64,000 nt of DNA. Origin: Psychrobacter immobilis (lineage in GTDB: Bacteria > Pseudomonadota > Gammaproteobacteria > Pseudomonadales > Moraxellaceae). Below are positions 8,932 through 18,022 of this stretch, piece after piece. How positions within the stretch are numbered: the stretch's first letter is position 1; the number at the start of each line of letters is the position of its first letter. Location of the stretch: NCBI GenBank assembly GCA_904846265.1, contig CAJHAA010000003.1, forward strand, positions 62,001-126,000, in the 5' to 3' direction. The position numbers were made by a program, and so were the translations under genes. The notes beneath the pieces are model-generated. The model was given only the letters and a program-made list of their open reading frames with translations. It had not been told where the DNA came from and made no database searches.

Positions 8932-10341
8932 ATGAATAAAGAAACGATGAATAAAAAACCAATACTAATGACTTCATTTCCCCCTACGTTGCGTCAGAGC
9001 TGTTTATGGATTCATCGTTATACTGGGCTTGCGATGGCAGCTTTTTTGATCATTGCTGGTATCACGGGCACGCTATTGGCGTTTCATGATGAGCTAGATG
9101 ATGTGTTTAATCACAAGCTGGCAAATATTGAAGCGCAACACAAGCCGCCACTACCGATCGCCATACTTCATGATGCTGTTATCAGTGCCTATCCACAGTA
9201 TCAATTTTCTAGTATGCCAACGTCAGTAGAGCCTAACAAATCAGCGGTTTTTTCGGTAGATAGAGTCCGAGGTGAAAGCGCCAAAAATCAGCCCAAAGCG
9301 CCATTTCAAGAGGTATATGTCAATCCCTTTACTAGTGAAATCATCGGTACACGTGATAAAGAGGTGTGGGCATGGCGCAATACGATGTACAAGGTATTTT
9401 GGTTGCACCGAGATTTATTGCTAGGTGATATCGGCAAATTAATACTGGGTATCGTGTCTTTAATTTGGACGATTAATTGTTTCATCGGCTTTTATTTAAC
9501 CTTTCCAAGAGCAGTTAGTGCCAATAAATCTCAACAAACCGCATTGAGAAAACCATCTGGCAAACCCCGCGCTTCATTTTTTAAACGCTGGCTACCTGCT
9601 TGGAAAATCCGCCGAAAAACCAATACTTTTAAGCTTAATTATGATTTGCATCATGCGTTTGGCTTATGGCTCTGGCTCATGTTATTTGTCATTGCGTGGT
9701 CGAGTGTTGGTTTTAATTTAAAATTGGTATATCAGCCTGTAATGCAAGCGCTGGTAGGACTTGAAGGTAGAGATGAAGGCAAAGGAAAGAAACAAAATAA
9801 GCCTGCGATAAACACTGAATCTAGTAGTGATGAGGCGACTACTATTGGCACTAATATGAACAGTACTAATAAGGTAGACAAGGCTAATAGTATTGCTTAT
9901 TTAAGCAGGCAGGCAGAGATAGCCGCACAAAAAAATGGCGTCGATGTCCAGCAGCTATTGGGAGTGCGTTGGGTAGAAGAGGACAATCAATGGCAAATGC
10001 GCTTTAAAACCAATAAAGATATCGGTAAAAAAGGCGGTGCGTCATCTATCACGGTTGACGCCGCAACAGGCAATGTCGAGCGTATTAATTTTGGGTATCA
10101 AAGCTCATTTGGTAATCAAGCTGATCAATGGATGGCAACGCTACACATGGGACATATCAGCCATGGCGTAGTTCATTTGTTGTATCAAATATTTTTAGCA
10201 TTGACGGGGTTAGCCGTGGCGGTCTTATCTGGCACAGGTGTGTATTTATGGGTCAAAGGGCGTCAAAGTCGGTTAAAGCAAAGGCAAAAATTGACGGTTA
10301 AAGACAACTCCTTGAAGCGATTACGCGAAACCAGCCATTAA
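8932..10341 (+). CDS. PepSY-associated transmembrane protein (ferric-siderophore reductase-like)
   Basis: The 469-residue inner-membrane protein has an early helix with conserved His (WIHRYTGLAMAAFLIIAGITG, about residues 27-48), a periplasmic PepSY segment, a middle helix pair (around 160-190 and 240-270, LHHAFGLWLWLMLF) and a final helix (about 415-440, LTGLAVAVLSGTGVYLWVKG). This is the PepSY_TM layout of proteins encoded beside TonB-dependent receptors, some of which reduce ferric siderophores. Position right after the receptor supports a role in releasing iron in the periplasm or at the inner membrane. The first ATG has no strong ribosome site; an in-frame ATG at 8947 is an alternative. 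Confidence 0.78.
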   Translation: MNKETMNKKPILMTSFPPTLRQSCLWIHRYTGLAMAAFLIIAGITGTLLAFHDELDDVFNHKLANIEAQHKPPLPIAILHDAVISAYPQYQFSSMPTSVEPNKSAVFSVDRVRGESAKNQPKAPFQEVYVNPFTSEIIGTRDKEVWAWRNTMYKVFWLHRDLLLGDIGKLILGIVSLIWTINCFIGFYLTFPRAVSANKSQQTALRKPSGKPRASFFKRWLPAWKIRRKTNTFKLNYDLHHAFGLWLWLMLFVIAWSSVGFNLKLVYQPVMQALVGLEGRDEGKGKKQNKPAINTESSSDEATTIGTNMNSTNKVDKANSIAYLSRQAEIAAQKNGVDVQQLLGVRWVEEDNQWQMRFKTNKDIGKKGGASSITVDAATGNVERINFGYQSSFGNQADQWMATLHMGHISHGVVHLLYQIFLALTGLAVAVLSGTGVYLWVKGRQSRLKQRQKLTVKDNSLKRLRETSH

Positions 10342-10472
10342 AGAGCAACTATAAGATATGCTGTACTTAAACCATATCCATAATAATGATGATGCAACCT
10401 TCAGAGGTCAAGGTGATCACGTCAATATTACAGAGTACAGCTATCTTTGATAGTATTTATTAAGGTCGCTAA

Positions 10473-10805
10473 CTAAAGCTTTAATTGCAAAAATATACTG
10501 TAGGCTATCCCAACGGTAAATATCAAAAAAGCAAATTTTTCACCCAACATTACCCATCTATGCCATCTGTTGTTTTCGTCAAAGTTTTTTGTATAATCTA
10601 CTGCAGCAATATTTTGAGTAAAATCCATCGGAATAACCACCAACCTTAGAACATACAAAGTCATGCCTAACCAAAACAGGGTATCTGCTATCTTTTTATT
10701 CACAGCGTAATAAATGCATAGACAAAAGCTAATGATTAAAATTAATAGGGATAAGTTTTTGTAATTTATCCATCGATGATTCAATAGGATTTTATGCATC
10801 AACAA
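10473..10805 (-). CDS. Unrecognised small membrane protein
   Basis: The 110-residue protein has three predicted hydrophobic helices (about 17-36, 38-58 and 88-108) separated by a short polar stretch with DYTKNFDENNRWHRW. No family is recognised. It lies 29 bases after the siderophore ATPase gene in the same direction, so it may be the last gene of the transporter operon. Its sequence is more AT-rich than its neighbours. The start follows AAAAGGAATTG. Confidence 0.6.
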   Translation of the reverse strand: MLMHKILLNHRWINYKNLSLLILIISFCLCIYYAVNKKIADTLFWLGMTLYVLRLVVIPMDFTQNIAAVDYTKNFDENNRWHRWVMLGEKFAFLIFTVGIAYSIFLQLKL

Positions 10806-10834
10806 TTCCTTTTATTGTTTGCAAAGCTCTGTAC

Positions 10835-11605
10835 TTAAACCGCATCGACAATCACTGGGCGACCTTGATGACTGAGCACGGTAACATCGACGTTATACAG
10901 ATCCTTCATGGTTGTTTGGGTGATGACCTCTGCAGGTTGACCAACAGCCATCACCTGACCCTCTTTCATGGTGACCACGGTATCAGCAAACTGCGCAGCT
11001 TGATTGATATCGTGCAGCACGATGACCACGGTTTTTTGCTGAGTATGGCTTAACTCACGCAGCTCACGCATCAGGCGACCAGCATGGTACATATCCAAAT
11101 TATTCAGCGGCTCATCGAGCAATAAATACGGCGTATCTTGGCAAACAATCATCGCAATTAACACCCGCTGACGCTGACCACCCGATAGTGTCGATAAAAA
11201 ACGCTCGGCTAACGGCGCAAGCTCAAAACGTTCGATAATTTCTTGCACTTTTTGCTGATCGTCCGCCGTCGGTTGCCCTTGGTGATAAGGGTAACGACCA
11301 AACATCAGCAGCTCATGCACGCGAAGTCGTCCTTGTACTTGGTTGTCTTGTCCAAGCATCGCCACAGTTTTGGACAAGGTTCGCGCATGACAGCTAACAA
11401 TATCACGTTCCTCATTATCTACAGCGAAACTGACTTGTCCCGACTGTAGCGGTTGCAAGCGCGCCATGACCGAAAATAAAGTAGATTTACCCGCGCCATT
11501 GGGACCAATCAGGGCAATCACCTGTGCGCTTGGTAACGACAACGTAATGTTATGAAGAATTTGCTGTTTGCCAATATGGTACGAGATGTTATTGAGTTTA
11601 ATCAT
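10835..11605 (-). CDS. Siderophore ABC transporter ATP-binding protein
   Basis: This 256-residue ATPase energises ferric-siderophore import across the inner membrane. It has Walker A GPNGAGKST (about residues 34-42), Q-loop, the signature LSGGQRQR, Walker B YLLLDEP and the switch His in VIVLHDINQAA. It resembles the FatE/YclP/CeuD group. It is the fourth gene of the operon, after the binding protein and two permeases. The function follows from context, and no substrate-specific residue can be read from an ATPase. Confidence 0.9.
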   Translation of the reverse strand: MIKLNNISYHIGKQQILHNITLSLPSAQVIALIGPNGAGKSTLFSVMARLQPLQSGQVSFAVDNEERDIVSCHARTLSKTVAMLGQDNQVQGRLRVHELLMFGRYPYHQGQPTADDQQKVQEIIERFELAPLAERFLSTLSGGQRQRVLIAMIVCQDTPYLLLDEPLNNLDMYHAGRLMRELRELSHTQQKTVVIVLHDINQAAQFADTVVTMKEGQVMAVGQPAEVITQTTMKDLYNVDVTVLSHQGRPVIVDAV

Positions 11606-11705
11606 AGTGGTTCTTACTTTTACAAAGGATCTGATTTTTCATTACTATATCAATGGTTTTTAGATGATTGGCTACTAGGTCAATGACTATTAAATAAGCA
11701 CGATA

Positions 11706-12767
11706 TTAACGACGCTGAGTCACAAAAATCAATATTAAGAATACCAAACCACCAGCCAATTCAATCACCACCGATAGCACACCTGCCATGCCCAATAGTT
11801 GCTCAAATATCGTCTGACCGAGTACCAAGCAAATCATCGCCACCAAACTGACCAATATCAGACGCTCGCTGTGATACATATGCCGAGCGATACGATTGGT
11901 TAGCGCACAAACCAACAGCCCAAAGAAAGTCACTGGACCGACCAATGAGGTTGCCGTGGCGACCAATACCGCAATGACCGTTAATAGCCCAAATGCCAAG
12001 CGTTGATAGTTAATACCGAGGTTAATGGCTTGTGATTTGCCAAGCATCAATACGTCACATTGATAACGCCAGCGCCAGATAAACAGTGCGCTAATGGCAC
12101 AGATAACAATGCTGATACCAAGCAGCTGCGGATTGACCGTATTAAATTGCGCGTAACTGGCAGATTGCACGACGACGAAATCATCAGGATTGATCAATCT
12201 GGCAATCAGGGCTGATAAGCTACGAAACAAGACCCCAAAGATAACGCCGACCAATATCAGTCGCGTCAGATCCTGACTGCTTTTTGAAAACAGCAGCTTA
12301 AATAACAATAATGACGCGCCAAACATTAAAACAATTTCAAGGGTGAATTTGGCAAGAGGATTGATACTGGTAAAACTTATTGCGCCCAAAAAGAAAACCA
12401 ACAGGCTTTGTAATAAAACATATAGCGAGTCAAAGCCCAGCAATGACGGCGTCAAGATAGGGTTGTGCGTCAAGGTTTGAAACAATAAAGTCGATACGCC
12501 AATCGCATAACCGACGACCATTAACGCCAGTAACTTTTTACCTCGCAGTGGTAGCGTAAAGTCCCAATGGCCGTTGACGTTGACTGTCAAAAATAGGATG
12601 GTTGAGATCAGCAATATGATAGCGGCAATAGATTTTGGATGATTGACTATAAATGTCCAGAGTCGCGCAACACAACTTTGTCCAAAAGTAGTTTTGCCGT
12701 TATTTTCTGAAGCACTGTCATCTAGAGTGTTATTGGCTGTGGCGCTAGGCTTAGACGGTGAAAACAT
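11706..12767 (-). CDS. Siderophore ABC transporter permease 2
   Basis: This FecCD-family permease of 353 residues begins with a polar, low-complexity cytoplasmic segment of about 40 residues and then about nine to ten membrane helices. Family stretches include PILTPSLLGFDSLYVL and LVGPVTFFGLLVCAL, the latter close to the ATPase-coupling region. It forms a heterodimeric channel with the product of 12884-13984 and works with the FatB-like binding protein. It resembles FatC/YclO. Confidence 0.88.
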   Translation of the reverse strand: MFSPSKPSATANNTLDDSASENNGKTTFGQSCVARLWTFIVNHPKSIAAIILLISTILFLTVNVNGHWDFTLPLRGKKLLALMVVGYAIGVSTLLFQTLTHNPILTPSLLGFDSLYVLLQSLLVFFLGAISFTSINPLAKFTLEIVLMFGASLLLFKLLFSKSSQDLTRLILVGVIFGVLFRSLSALIARLINPDDFVVVQSASYAQFNTVNPQLLGISIVICAISALFIWRWRYQCDVLMLGKSQAINLGINYQRLAFGLLTVIAVLVATATSLVGPVTFFGLLVCALTNRIARHMYHSERLILVSLVAMICLVLGQTIFEQLLGMAGVLSVVIELAGGLVFLILIFVTQRR

Positions 12768-12883
12768 GCGTAAATCCTATAGTGCTAGGCTTATCTAATC
12801 AGACAAAACAACGATAAAAGAGAGAGAAGAGGCAAAGAGGTTTGATCAGTCGTTATGAATAAAAAACTTTATGGCGAGTTATT

Positions 12884-13984
12884 TTATTGCTCAGCAGGCG
12901 CACGTAATAATAGCCATAAAAACAGTACCGTACCAACGACTCCAAAAACCGTTGCCACAGGCACTTCAAATGGATAGCGAATCGAGCGTCCAATAATATC
13001 GCACAATAGCACTGCCGAAGCGCCCAATAATGCCACCGCTGGTAAGCTACGGCGCAATTTATCCCCCATCAGTCGGCTGACGATATTAGGCACGACCAAA
13101 CCAATAAAAGGAATCATGCCAACGGTTACAACGACAACTGCACTCATCATCGCCACCATACCAACGCCAACCCATGTTACTTGTCGTTTGCTGATGCCTA
13201 AATTGAGCGCGATATTGTCACCCAAACCGACGATGGTCAGCTTGTCAGCAATGATATACGCCAGCACGCACAATCCGCCCGTCAGCCATAGCAGCTCGTA
13301 ACGACCTGCTAAGACGCCAGAGAAATCACCAAACTGCCAAACGCTGAGCATCTGTAACGATTCTGTTTGATAGGCGATAAAGGTCGTCACTGCCTCAATG
13401 ATACCTCCAAAGACGATACCAATTAGCGGGATCATCAAAAAATCCGTTGGCGGAATGCGGTGGATCAGTAGCATAAACAGCATCATGCCAAATACCGCGG
13501 CGATGGTTGCGACACCCATTTTTACCATGAGCGCACTGGCTGGAAATAGCAGGCTAACCATCAATAATCCCAGTGCAGCGCTTTGAGTTGCACCGACCAT
13601 CGATGGCTCAACGAAGCGGTTTTTGAGCACCACTTGAATAATCATCCCAGCAACTGCCATGGAAACACCGGTCAAGATAATAGCGATGGTACGCGGTAGG
13701 CGACTGACCAGTAGCAGTGAGCTGTCGGAGTTGGCGCTATGGTTGATAAGGCTGTGAAATATACCTGACCACGAAAAATCAGCCACACCAATTGATAAGC
13801 TTAATAACACCAAAAGCCCCATAATAATGAGGCTGCCCGTGTTGATGACCCACGGTGGTATAGAAGCACGGCGATTTTTAGAGCTTAGACCACGGCTTGC
13901 GCTTTTTTGCCAACTCGTTGATGCGGCTGGTAAAGTAGGGCGGGCTTTAACGCTGGTCTGCGCACGAGAGGAAAATAACGGCAT
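12884..13984 (-). CDS. Siderophore ABC transporter permease 1
   Basis: This FecCD-family permease of 366 residues has a basic, Ser-rich N-terminal tail of about 45 residues before the first helix, then about nine to ten helices. Typical motifs are SRLPRTIAIILTGVSMAVAGMI's core RLPRTIA, FVEPSMVGATQSAALG and GMIPFIGLVVPNIVSRL, which contacts the ATPase. It resembles FatD/YclN. It lies 117 bases downstream of the binding-protein gene. Confidence 0.88.
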   Translation of the reverse strand: MPLFSSRAQTSVKARPTLPAASTSWQKSASRGLSSKNRRASIPPWVINTGSLIIMGLLVLLSLSIGVADFSWSGIFHSLINHSANSDSSLLLVSRLPRTIAIILTGVSMAVAGMIIQVVLKNRFVEPSMVGATQSAALGLLMVSLLFPASALMVKMGVATIAAVFGMMLFMLLIHRIPPTDFLMIPLIGIVFGGIIEAVTTFIAYQTESLQMLSVWQFGDFSGVLAGRYELLWLTGGLCVLAYIIADKLTIVGLGDNIALNLGISKRQVTWVGVGMVAMMSAVVVVTVGMIPFIGLVVPNIVSRLMGDKLRRSLPAVALLGASAVLLCDIIGRSIRYPFEVPVATVFGVVGTVLFLWLLLRAPAEQ

Positions 13985-14101
13985 ATCAGCTACTGGCTTA
14001 AAGTGAGGGTTGGCAACTGACAGTGATGACAGTTGCCTAAAAACGAATGACGCTTATTTAACATGTTGCTTTTTTAGCATATTACTTATTTAACGCATCA
14101 T

Positions 14102-15151
14102 TTATTTAGCGTTAGCAAAAGCCTCTTTAATGGTCGTCAAATCCTGCATCCATTGATAATAACCGCCAAAGGCAAGATATGAGTCTGGGCTAAGGTAAAC
14201 CACTTGATTCTTACTCCATGCGTTGGTTTGCGCGACCAATGGATTGTCTAATACGGCTTTGGCACCAGCACCATCTTCACCAATGGCGGCACTGCGATCG
14301 ACGACGAATAACCAGTCTGGATTGGTTTTTTGTATGTATTCAAACGAGATTGGCTGACCGTGGCGCGCATCGGCGATTTGGTCATCTGCCATCGGAATAT
14401 CCAGTACGGTATGGATAAAACCGTAGCGTGATTTGTCGCCGTAGGCAGACAGCTTATTGCCATTGACCATGACCACTAAGCCTTTACCTTTATCTTTGGT
14501 TAATGTTTTGGTCTCATCAATGAGCCCATCGATATTGCCTTGCAGTTTCGCTGCTTGAGCACTTTTACCGAACAATGCACCCAAATCATGCAAACGCTGC
14601 TTGCTCGATTCATAGATATTTGCCGTATCAATCGTCATGTCGAGCGTTGGCGCAATACTGGACAGCGCATCATATTTTTCTGCCATGCGTGAGCCGACCA
14701 AGATAGCTTGCGGCTGCATCGCATTCAACGCCTCAAGATCTGGCTCAAATACGGTGCCGACAGTTTTTGGTTCAGGCTGTGTCTTAGACTGTAAATTGTC
14801 TAATTTTAGACCGCTTGGCATACCATCGACAGCAACATCAAGCGCGGCCAAATCCTGCATCAACGTCATATCATAGACCACCAACGGCGATGGATTCATT
14901 GCCAAGTCGACATTACCTTTTACCGTGTCGACCGTGATTTTTTCAACAGAGACCGCATCGTTATTAGCGACATTCGAGGCATGATCTGCTGTTTGATTTT
15001 CAGTCTTAGCGTCTGCGGGCTCGGAGTCGTTAGATTCAGGTGAGCTACAACCTGTCACACTGATCGTAGCAACCAGAGCGGTCACCATGGCAGTCAGTAA
15101 AGGGCGTTTGAAAAAAGGAGTAGAGCGGTTAGGCAATAAAGTAATAGACAT
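14102..15151 (-). CDS. Siderophore-binding lipoprotein, FatB/CeuE/YclQ-like
   Basis: This 349-residue lipoprotein captures the ferric siderophore for the FecCD-type importer. It has a signal peptide with the lipobox VTGC (Cys about residue 35), a Ser/Glu/Ala-rich linker, and the class III binding-protein fold (PLVVYDMTLMQDLAALDV, EALNAMQPQAILVGSRM, TNPDWLFVVDRSAA). The order of motifs resembles CeuE and FatB, which bind tetradentate or hexadentate catecholates. It is the promoter-proximal gene of a five-gene operon and diverges from tonB across a gap with Fur-like sites. The exact ligand is not known. Confidence 0.88.
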   Translation of the reverse strand: MSITLLPNRSTPFFKRPLLTAMVTALVATISVTGCSSPESNDSEPADAKTENQTADHASNVANNDAVSVEKITVDTVKGNVDLAMNPSPLVVYDMTLMQDLAALDVAVDGMPSGLKLDNLQSKTQPEPKTVGTVFEPDLEALNAMQPQAILVGSRMAEKYDALSSIAPTLDMTIDTANIYESSKQRLHDLGALFGKSAQAAKLQGNIDGLIDETKTLTKDKGKGLVVMVNGNKLSAYGDKSRYGFIHTVLDIPMADDQIADARHGQPISFEYIQKTNPDWLFVVDRSAAIGEDGAGAKAVLDNPLVAQTNAWSKNQVVYLSPDSYLAFGGYYQWMQDLTTIKEAFANAK

Positions 15152-15391
15152 AAATAACTCGGTATATCAGCTGGTTGGACAAAGGATGTATCAAATAATC
15201 GGTCATATAAAAGTAAAAAGAACTTCATCGATGTGATGCTTCACACCATACAATGCTCGACGGTATTACTTTTGACGTTATGATTTTTTATGGGTTTTTT
15301 TTACGCTTAGCTATTGAGATGTTCAACATGCCTTAATATCTTGAGATTTTGTAATCTTAAAGATTCGCAGTCGATTAGGGGCTATGATAAA

Positions 15392-15432
15392 TTAATTGAG
15401 ACTCATTATCAATACAAATGATAATGGTTTTT
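15392..15432. promoter_or_regulatory. Composite Fur-like site region
   Basis: Two overlapping partial Fur boxes are present: CATTATC at 15404-15410 and ATGATAATG at 15418-15426. Each matches the 19-base consensus at 12-13 positions. It may serve the leftward transporter operon. Confidence 0.45.
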
Positions 15433-15560
15433 ATTACGTCACTTTATTTATGGTTTGTGGCGGCCTTGGCAAAATAACTCTGTATAGCGATATTTGAGAA
15501 AGGATGGTCGAATGATTAAGTAGGTTTTGCTTATTAATAACGCAAAATTATTATAAATTT

Positions 15561-15579
15561 ATTATTGATAATAATTATC
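15561..15579. promoter_or_regulatory. Fur-box-like site upstream of tonB
   Basis: The 19 bases include TTGATAATAATTATC and match the Fur consensus at 15 positions by hand alignment. They end about 54 bases before the tonB start. Confidence 0.6.
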
Positions 15580-15632
15580 GTTTGCATTATTATCTACGCC
15601 ATTCTACCTCGGTTAATGAATATTAGGGTGTT

Positions 15633-16607
15633 ATGAGTTCAACGGATTTAGACGCGCCACCACTTAAATTGATACTCGCAGCTATTATTATAGTGGTGGG
15701 CTTGCACGTGCTGACGGCAGTCGCATTGGTGGCGATCAAGACGCCTGATATAAAAGTTGAACCAAAAAAAGACACACCACCTATCGAGATAGAGATGGTG
15801 ACGTTACCTGTCAAAACAGCCGTCCCTGAAGTAGAAAAAGTTCAGGAAGTAACGCCCAAAAAAGCAGTACCTAAAACAGAGTCAAAACCTGAACCTAAAA
15901 AACAAGCACCGTCAAAACCTAAAGTAGCTCCAGTAGTGAAGGCTAAGCAAAATGCACCAGAAAAACCGGTGGTAAAAGCCAAAAAGGTTGATATAGCACC
16001 TGTCGTAAAAGTAGAAAAAAAGAAGCCTGACATTATTAAAAAAGAGGTGTCGAAAAAGCCAACAGTAGAATCGAAAGTTGATACCTCAATGGCTGATAGT
16101 CAACGTGAAGCTGAAGAACGACGTAAGATTCTAGCAGCAGAATCACAAAAGGCCGCTCAAGAAGCCCATGATAGAGCAGTACAAGAAGCTAAGAAAATAG
16201 CCGATGCCAAGGCTGCCCGAGAGGCTCAAGCCGAAGCGAATGCCAGAAAAGCAGCAGAAGACAAAGCGGCTAAAGATGCCGCGCAAAAAGCAGCCGCCGC
16301 TGCAAGCAATGAACCCGTGAGCTTTACTGCTAGTGCTGCAGACTGGGCATCAGCGCCAAACTTTAGCTTTCCTACTCGAGCCGCTCGTAGAGCATCTTCG
16401 GGTGATACATTCAAAGTGGTATTGATATTAAGAGTGAATAAACAGGGCGGTATTGATAGTGCCCGCGTTGCTCAATCTTCAGGCAATTCAATAGTAGATA
16501 AAGAGGCGCAGCGTCAAGTAAGCTCTGGAAAATTCAGACCTTTTACTAAAAATGGCGTGCCAGTCGTCGGTAATGTCACATTACCTGTTACTTATAATGT
16601 GCCATAA
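15633..16607 (+). CDS. tonB: Energy transducer TonB
   Basis: TonB transmits proton-motive energy from ExbB-ExbD to outer-membrane receptors. The 324-residue protein has one N-terminal membrane helix (about residues 12-32), a Pro/Lys/Val-rich extended spacer (about 45-150), then a strongly charged Ala/Lys/Glu/Arg helix (about 150-228, AEERRKILAAESQKAAQEAH) and the C-terminal TonB domain (about 240-324, KVVLILRVNKQGGI). The charged helix is reminiscent of TolA domain II, so the linker is a TonB-TolA-like mixture. It heads the tonB-exbB-exbD operon. ATG follows AGGGTG closely. Confidence 0.9.
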   Translation: MSSTDLDAPPLKLILAAIIIVVGLHVLTAVALVAIKTPDIKVEPKKDTPPIEIEMVTLPVKTAVPEVEKVQEVTPKKAVPKTESKPEPKKQAPSKPKVAPVVKAKQNAPEKPVVKAKKVDIAPVVKVEKKKPDIIKKEVSKKPTVESKVDTSMADSQREAEERRKILAAESQKAAQEAHDRAVQEAKKIADAKAAREAQAEANARKAAEDKAAKDAAQKAAAAASNEPVSFTASAADWASAPNFSFPTRAARRASSGDTFKVVLILRVNKQGGIDSARVAQSSGNSIVDKEAQRQVSSGKFRPFTKNGVPVVGNVTLPVTYNVP

Positions 16608-16685
16608 ATACATGATTATTAGTACCAAGCATCGGCGCAATCGCAAATAATCGAACAATGTTAATAAAATACAAAGGAGTCTGAC

Positions 16686-17375
16686 ATGGACTTTATGCAA
16701 TACTGGCAAATCAGCGACATGGTGACAAAAACTTTGTTCTTTTTGTTGCTTGCTTTATCTATTCTTTCTTGGGTGACAGGCATCATTCGTGTGCTACAAA
16801 GCCGCAAATTGGCCGCCAATGTTGCAGATGATTTGAGTCAACAGATTCAAGTAAAGCAGGCTGAGATGATAGCAGCAGATGCCACTACTCGCCGTTTGGT
16901 TACTGAGCAGATCTTGCTCAAGCATATTGGTCGTTACCGTTTTGCCAGTGAGCGCGGCTTACCTATTCTTGGGACGACAGCCGCAATTGCGCCATTTATC
17001 GGTTTGTTTGGGACGGTATGGGGAATTTTTCATGCGCTACATAACATTGGCATGAGTGGGCAAGCAGGCTTGGGACAAGTAGCAGGGCCAGTCGGTGAGG
17101 CACTTATCATGACAGGTTTGGGGATCGCCGTGGCGATTCCAGCCGTGGTATTTTATAACCTTGCAGTGCGTATCAATCGCCGTGTGATGTATCACGCCAA
17201 CGATAGAGCGCATGACTTATTGGCACGTTCTGCCAAAATGGTCGTTACCCAGCAGCCGTTAACGGACAGCAAATCGACTGTTACCCAAGATTCGTTAGCA
17301 AAGGGTATGCACTCAAACACAGCAGATGCTCAGCAAGTGACTCATTATCATAGTTCAGCCGCGTCGCAGCCTTAA
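16686..17375 (+). CDS. exbB: Biopolymer transport protein ExbB
   Basis: ExbB is the pentameric proton-channel scaffold that powers TonB together with ExbD. The 229-residue protein has three membrane helices (about residues 15-35, 105-130 and 140-170), and the MotA/TolQ/ExbB signature around GLFGTVWGIFHALHNIG and EALIMTGLGIAVAIPAVV is clear. The ATG follows AAAGGAG six bases away. It lies between tonB and exbD in one transcription unit. Confidence 0.93.
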   Translation: MDFMQYWQISDMVTKTLFFLLLALSILSWVTGIIRVLQSRKLAANVADDLSQQIQVKQAEMIAADATTRRLVTEQILLKHIGRYRFASERGLPILGTTAAIAPFIGLFGTVWGIFHALHNIGMSGQAGLGQVAGPVGEALIMTGLGIAVAIPAVVFYNLAVRINRRVMYHANDRAHDLLARSAKMVVTQQPLTDSKSTVTQDSLAKGMHSNTADAQQVTHYHSSAASQP

Positions 17376-17457
17376 CGATTATCCATTGATGGGACAGTCC
17401 GTTAGGCGATAGTCAAGCGAGCTATATTGCGAATAACCAAATGTATTGAGAGTAATT

Positions 17458-17859
17458 ATGGCATTTCAATTGGGTGATGATGACAGTCAAAGCATGAGTG
17501 AGATGAACCTCATTCCGCTTATCGACATCATGCTGGTATTGATGATTATATTTCTATTGACGGCGACCGTACTGAATCCGACAGTGCCACTAGAGTTACC
17601 GAAGACCAGCGCTGCGTTAAATGAGGCGCCACCAGAGGCTATTCAAATTAGCATCGATAAAGACGCAGGGATATTTTGGGACAGCGATGCGATTAGCATG
17701 GAGGAGTTAGAGGCACGGTTACAGCAGCAAAGTGCTGGAGGTAAAGACCCCTCTGTACAATTGCGTGCTGACAAAGACAGTAAGTATGACACGGTCGCTC
17801 AAGTGCTAGCCGCTGCCAGTCAAGCAGGACTTACAAAGATAGCCTTTGTCAATGAATAA
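17458..17859 (+). CDS. exbD: Biopolymer transport protein ExbD
   Basis: ExbD has one N-terminal membrane helix and a periplasmic domain. It carries the proton-translocating Asp in MNLIPLIDIMLVLMIIF, at about residue 24. The protein is 133 residues from the ATG at 17458. A TTG at 17446 is in frame, but GAGAG lies about seven bases before the ATG, so the ATG was preferred. The gene is followed by a terminator at 17971. Confidence 0.92.
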   Translation: MAFQLGDDDSQSMSEMNLIPLIDIMLVLMIIFLLTATVLNPTVPLELPKTSAALNEAPPEAIQISIDKDAGIFWDSDAISMEELEARLQQQSAGGKDPSVQLRADKDSKYDTVAQVLAAASQAGLTKIAFVNE

Positions 17860-17970
17860 GGTGAGTCTATAAAAGACATGATTATCATATGATGTTCGCT
17901 AGATAGCCAACCAACCATCAAAAAGGTAGCTAATATAATAATAAAACAAAAATAATAAACTTTTCTCCAG

Positions 17971-18022
17971 CCTCAATGAGTACTTAAACCTCAAATTAAG
18001 TACTCATTGGGGTTTTCTTTTT
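17971..18022. terminator. Terminator after exbD, shared with convergent gene
   Basis: A stem of about 17 bp (arms 17971-17987 and about 17996-18012, one G-T pair) is followed by GTTTTCTTTTT on the plus strand. The T run overlaps the end of the convergent gene at 18021. Confidence 0.8.

Larger units (their letters stand above)
15152..15632. promoter_or_regulatory. 481-bp divergent iron-regulated promoter region
   Basis: This gap separates the divergent binding-protein and tonB genes. It contains a cluster of Fur-like half-sites at 15392-15432 and a better one at 15561-15579. No gene was seen in it. Confidence 0.6.

Noticed and set aside
10375-10450. Short plus-strand frame of about 30 codons after the PepSY gene
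   Set aside because: No ribosome site or conserved pattern, and the length is too short to support a gene.
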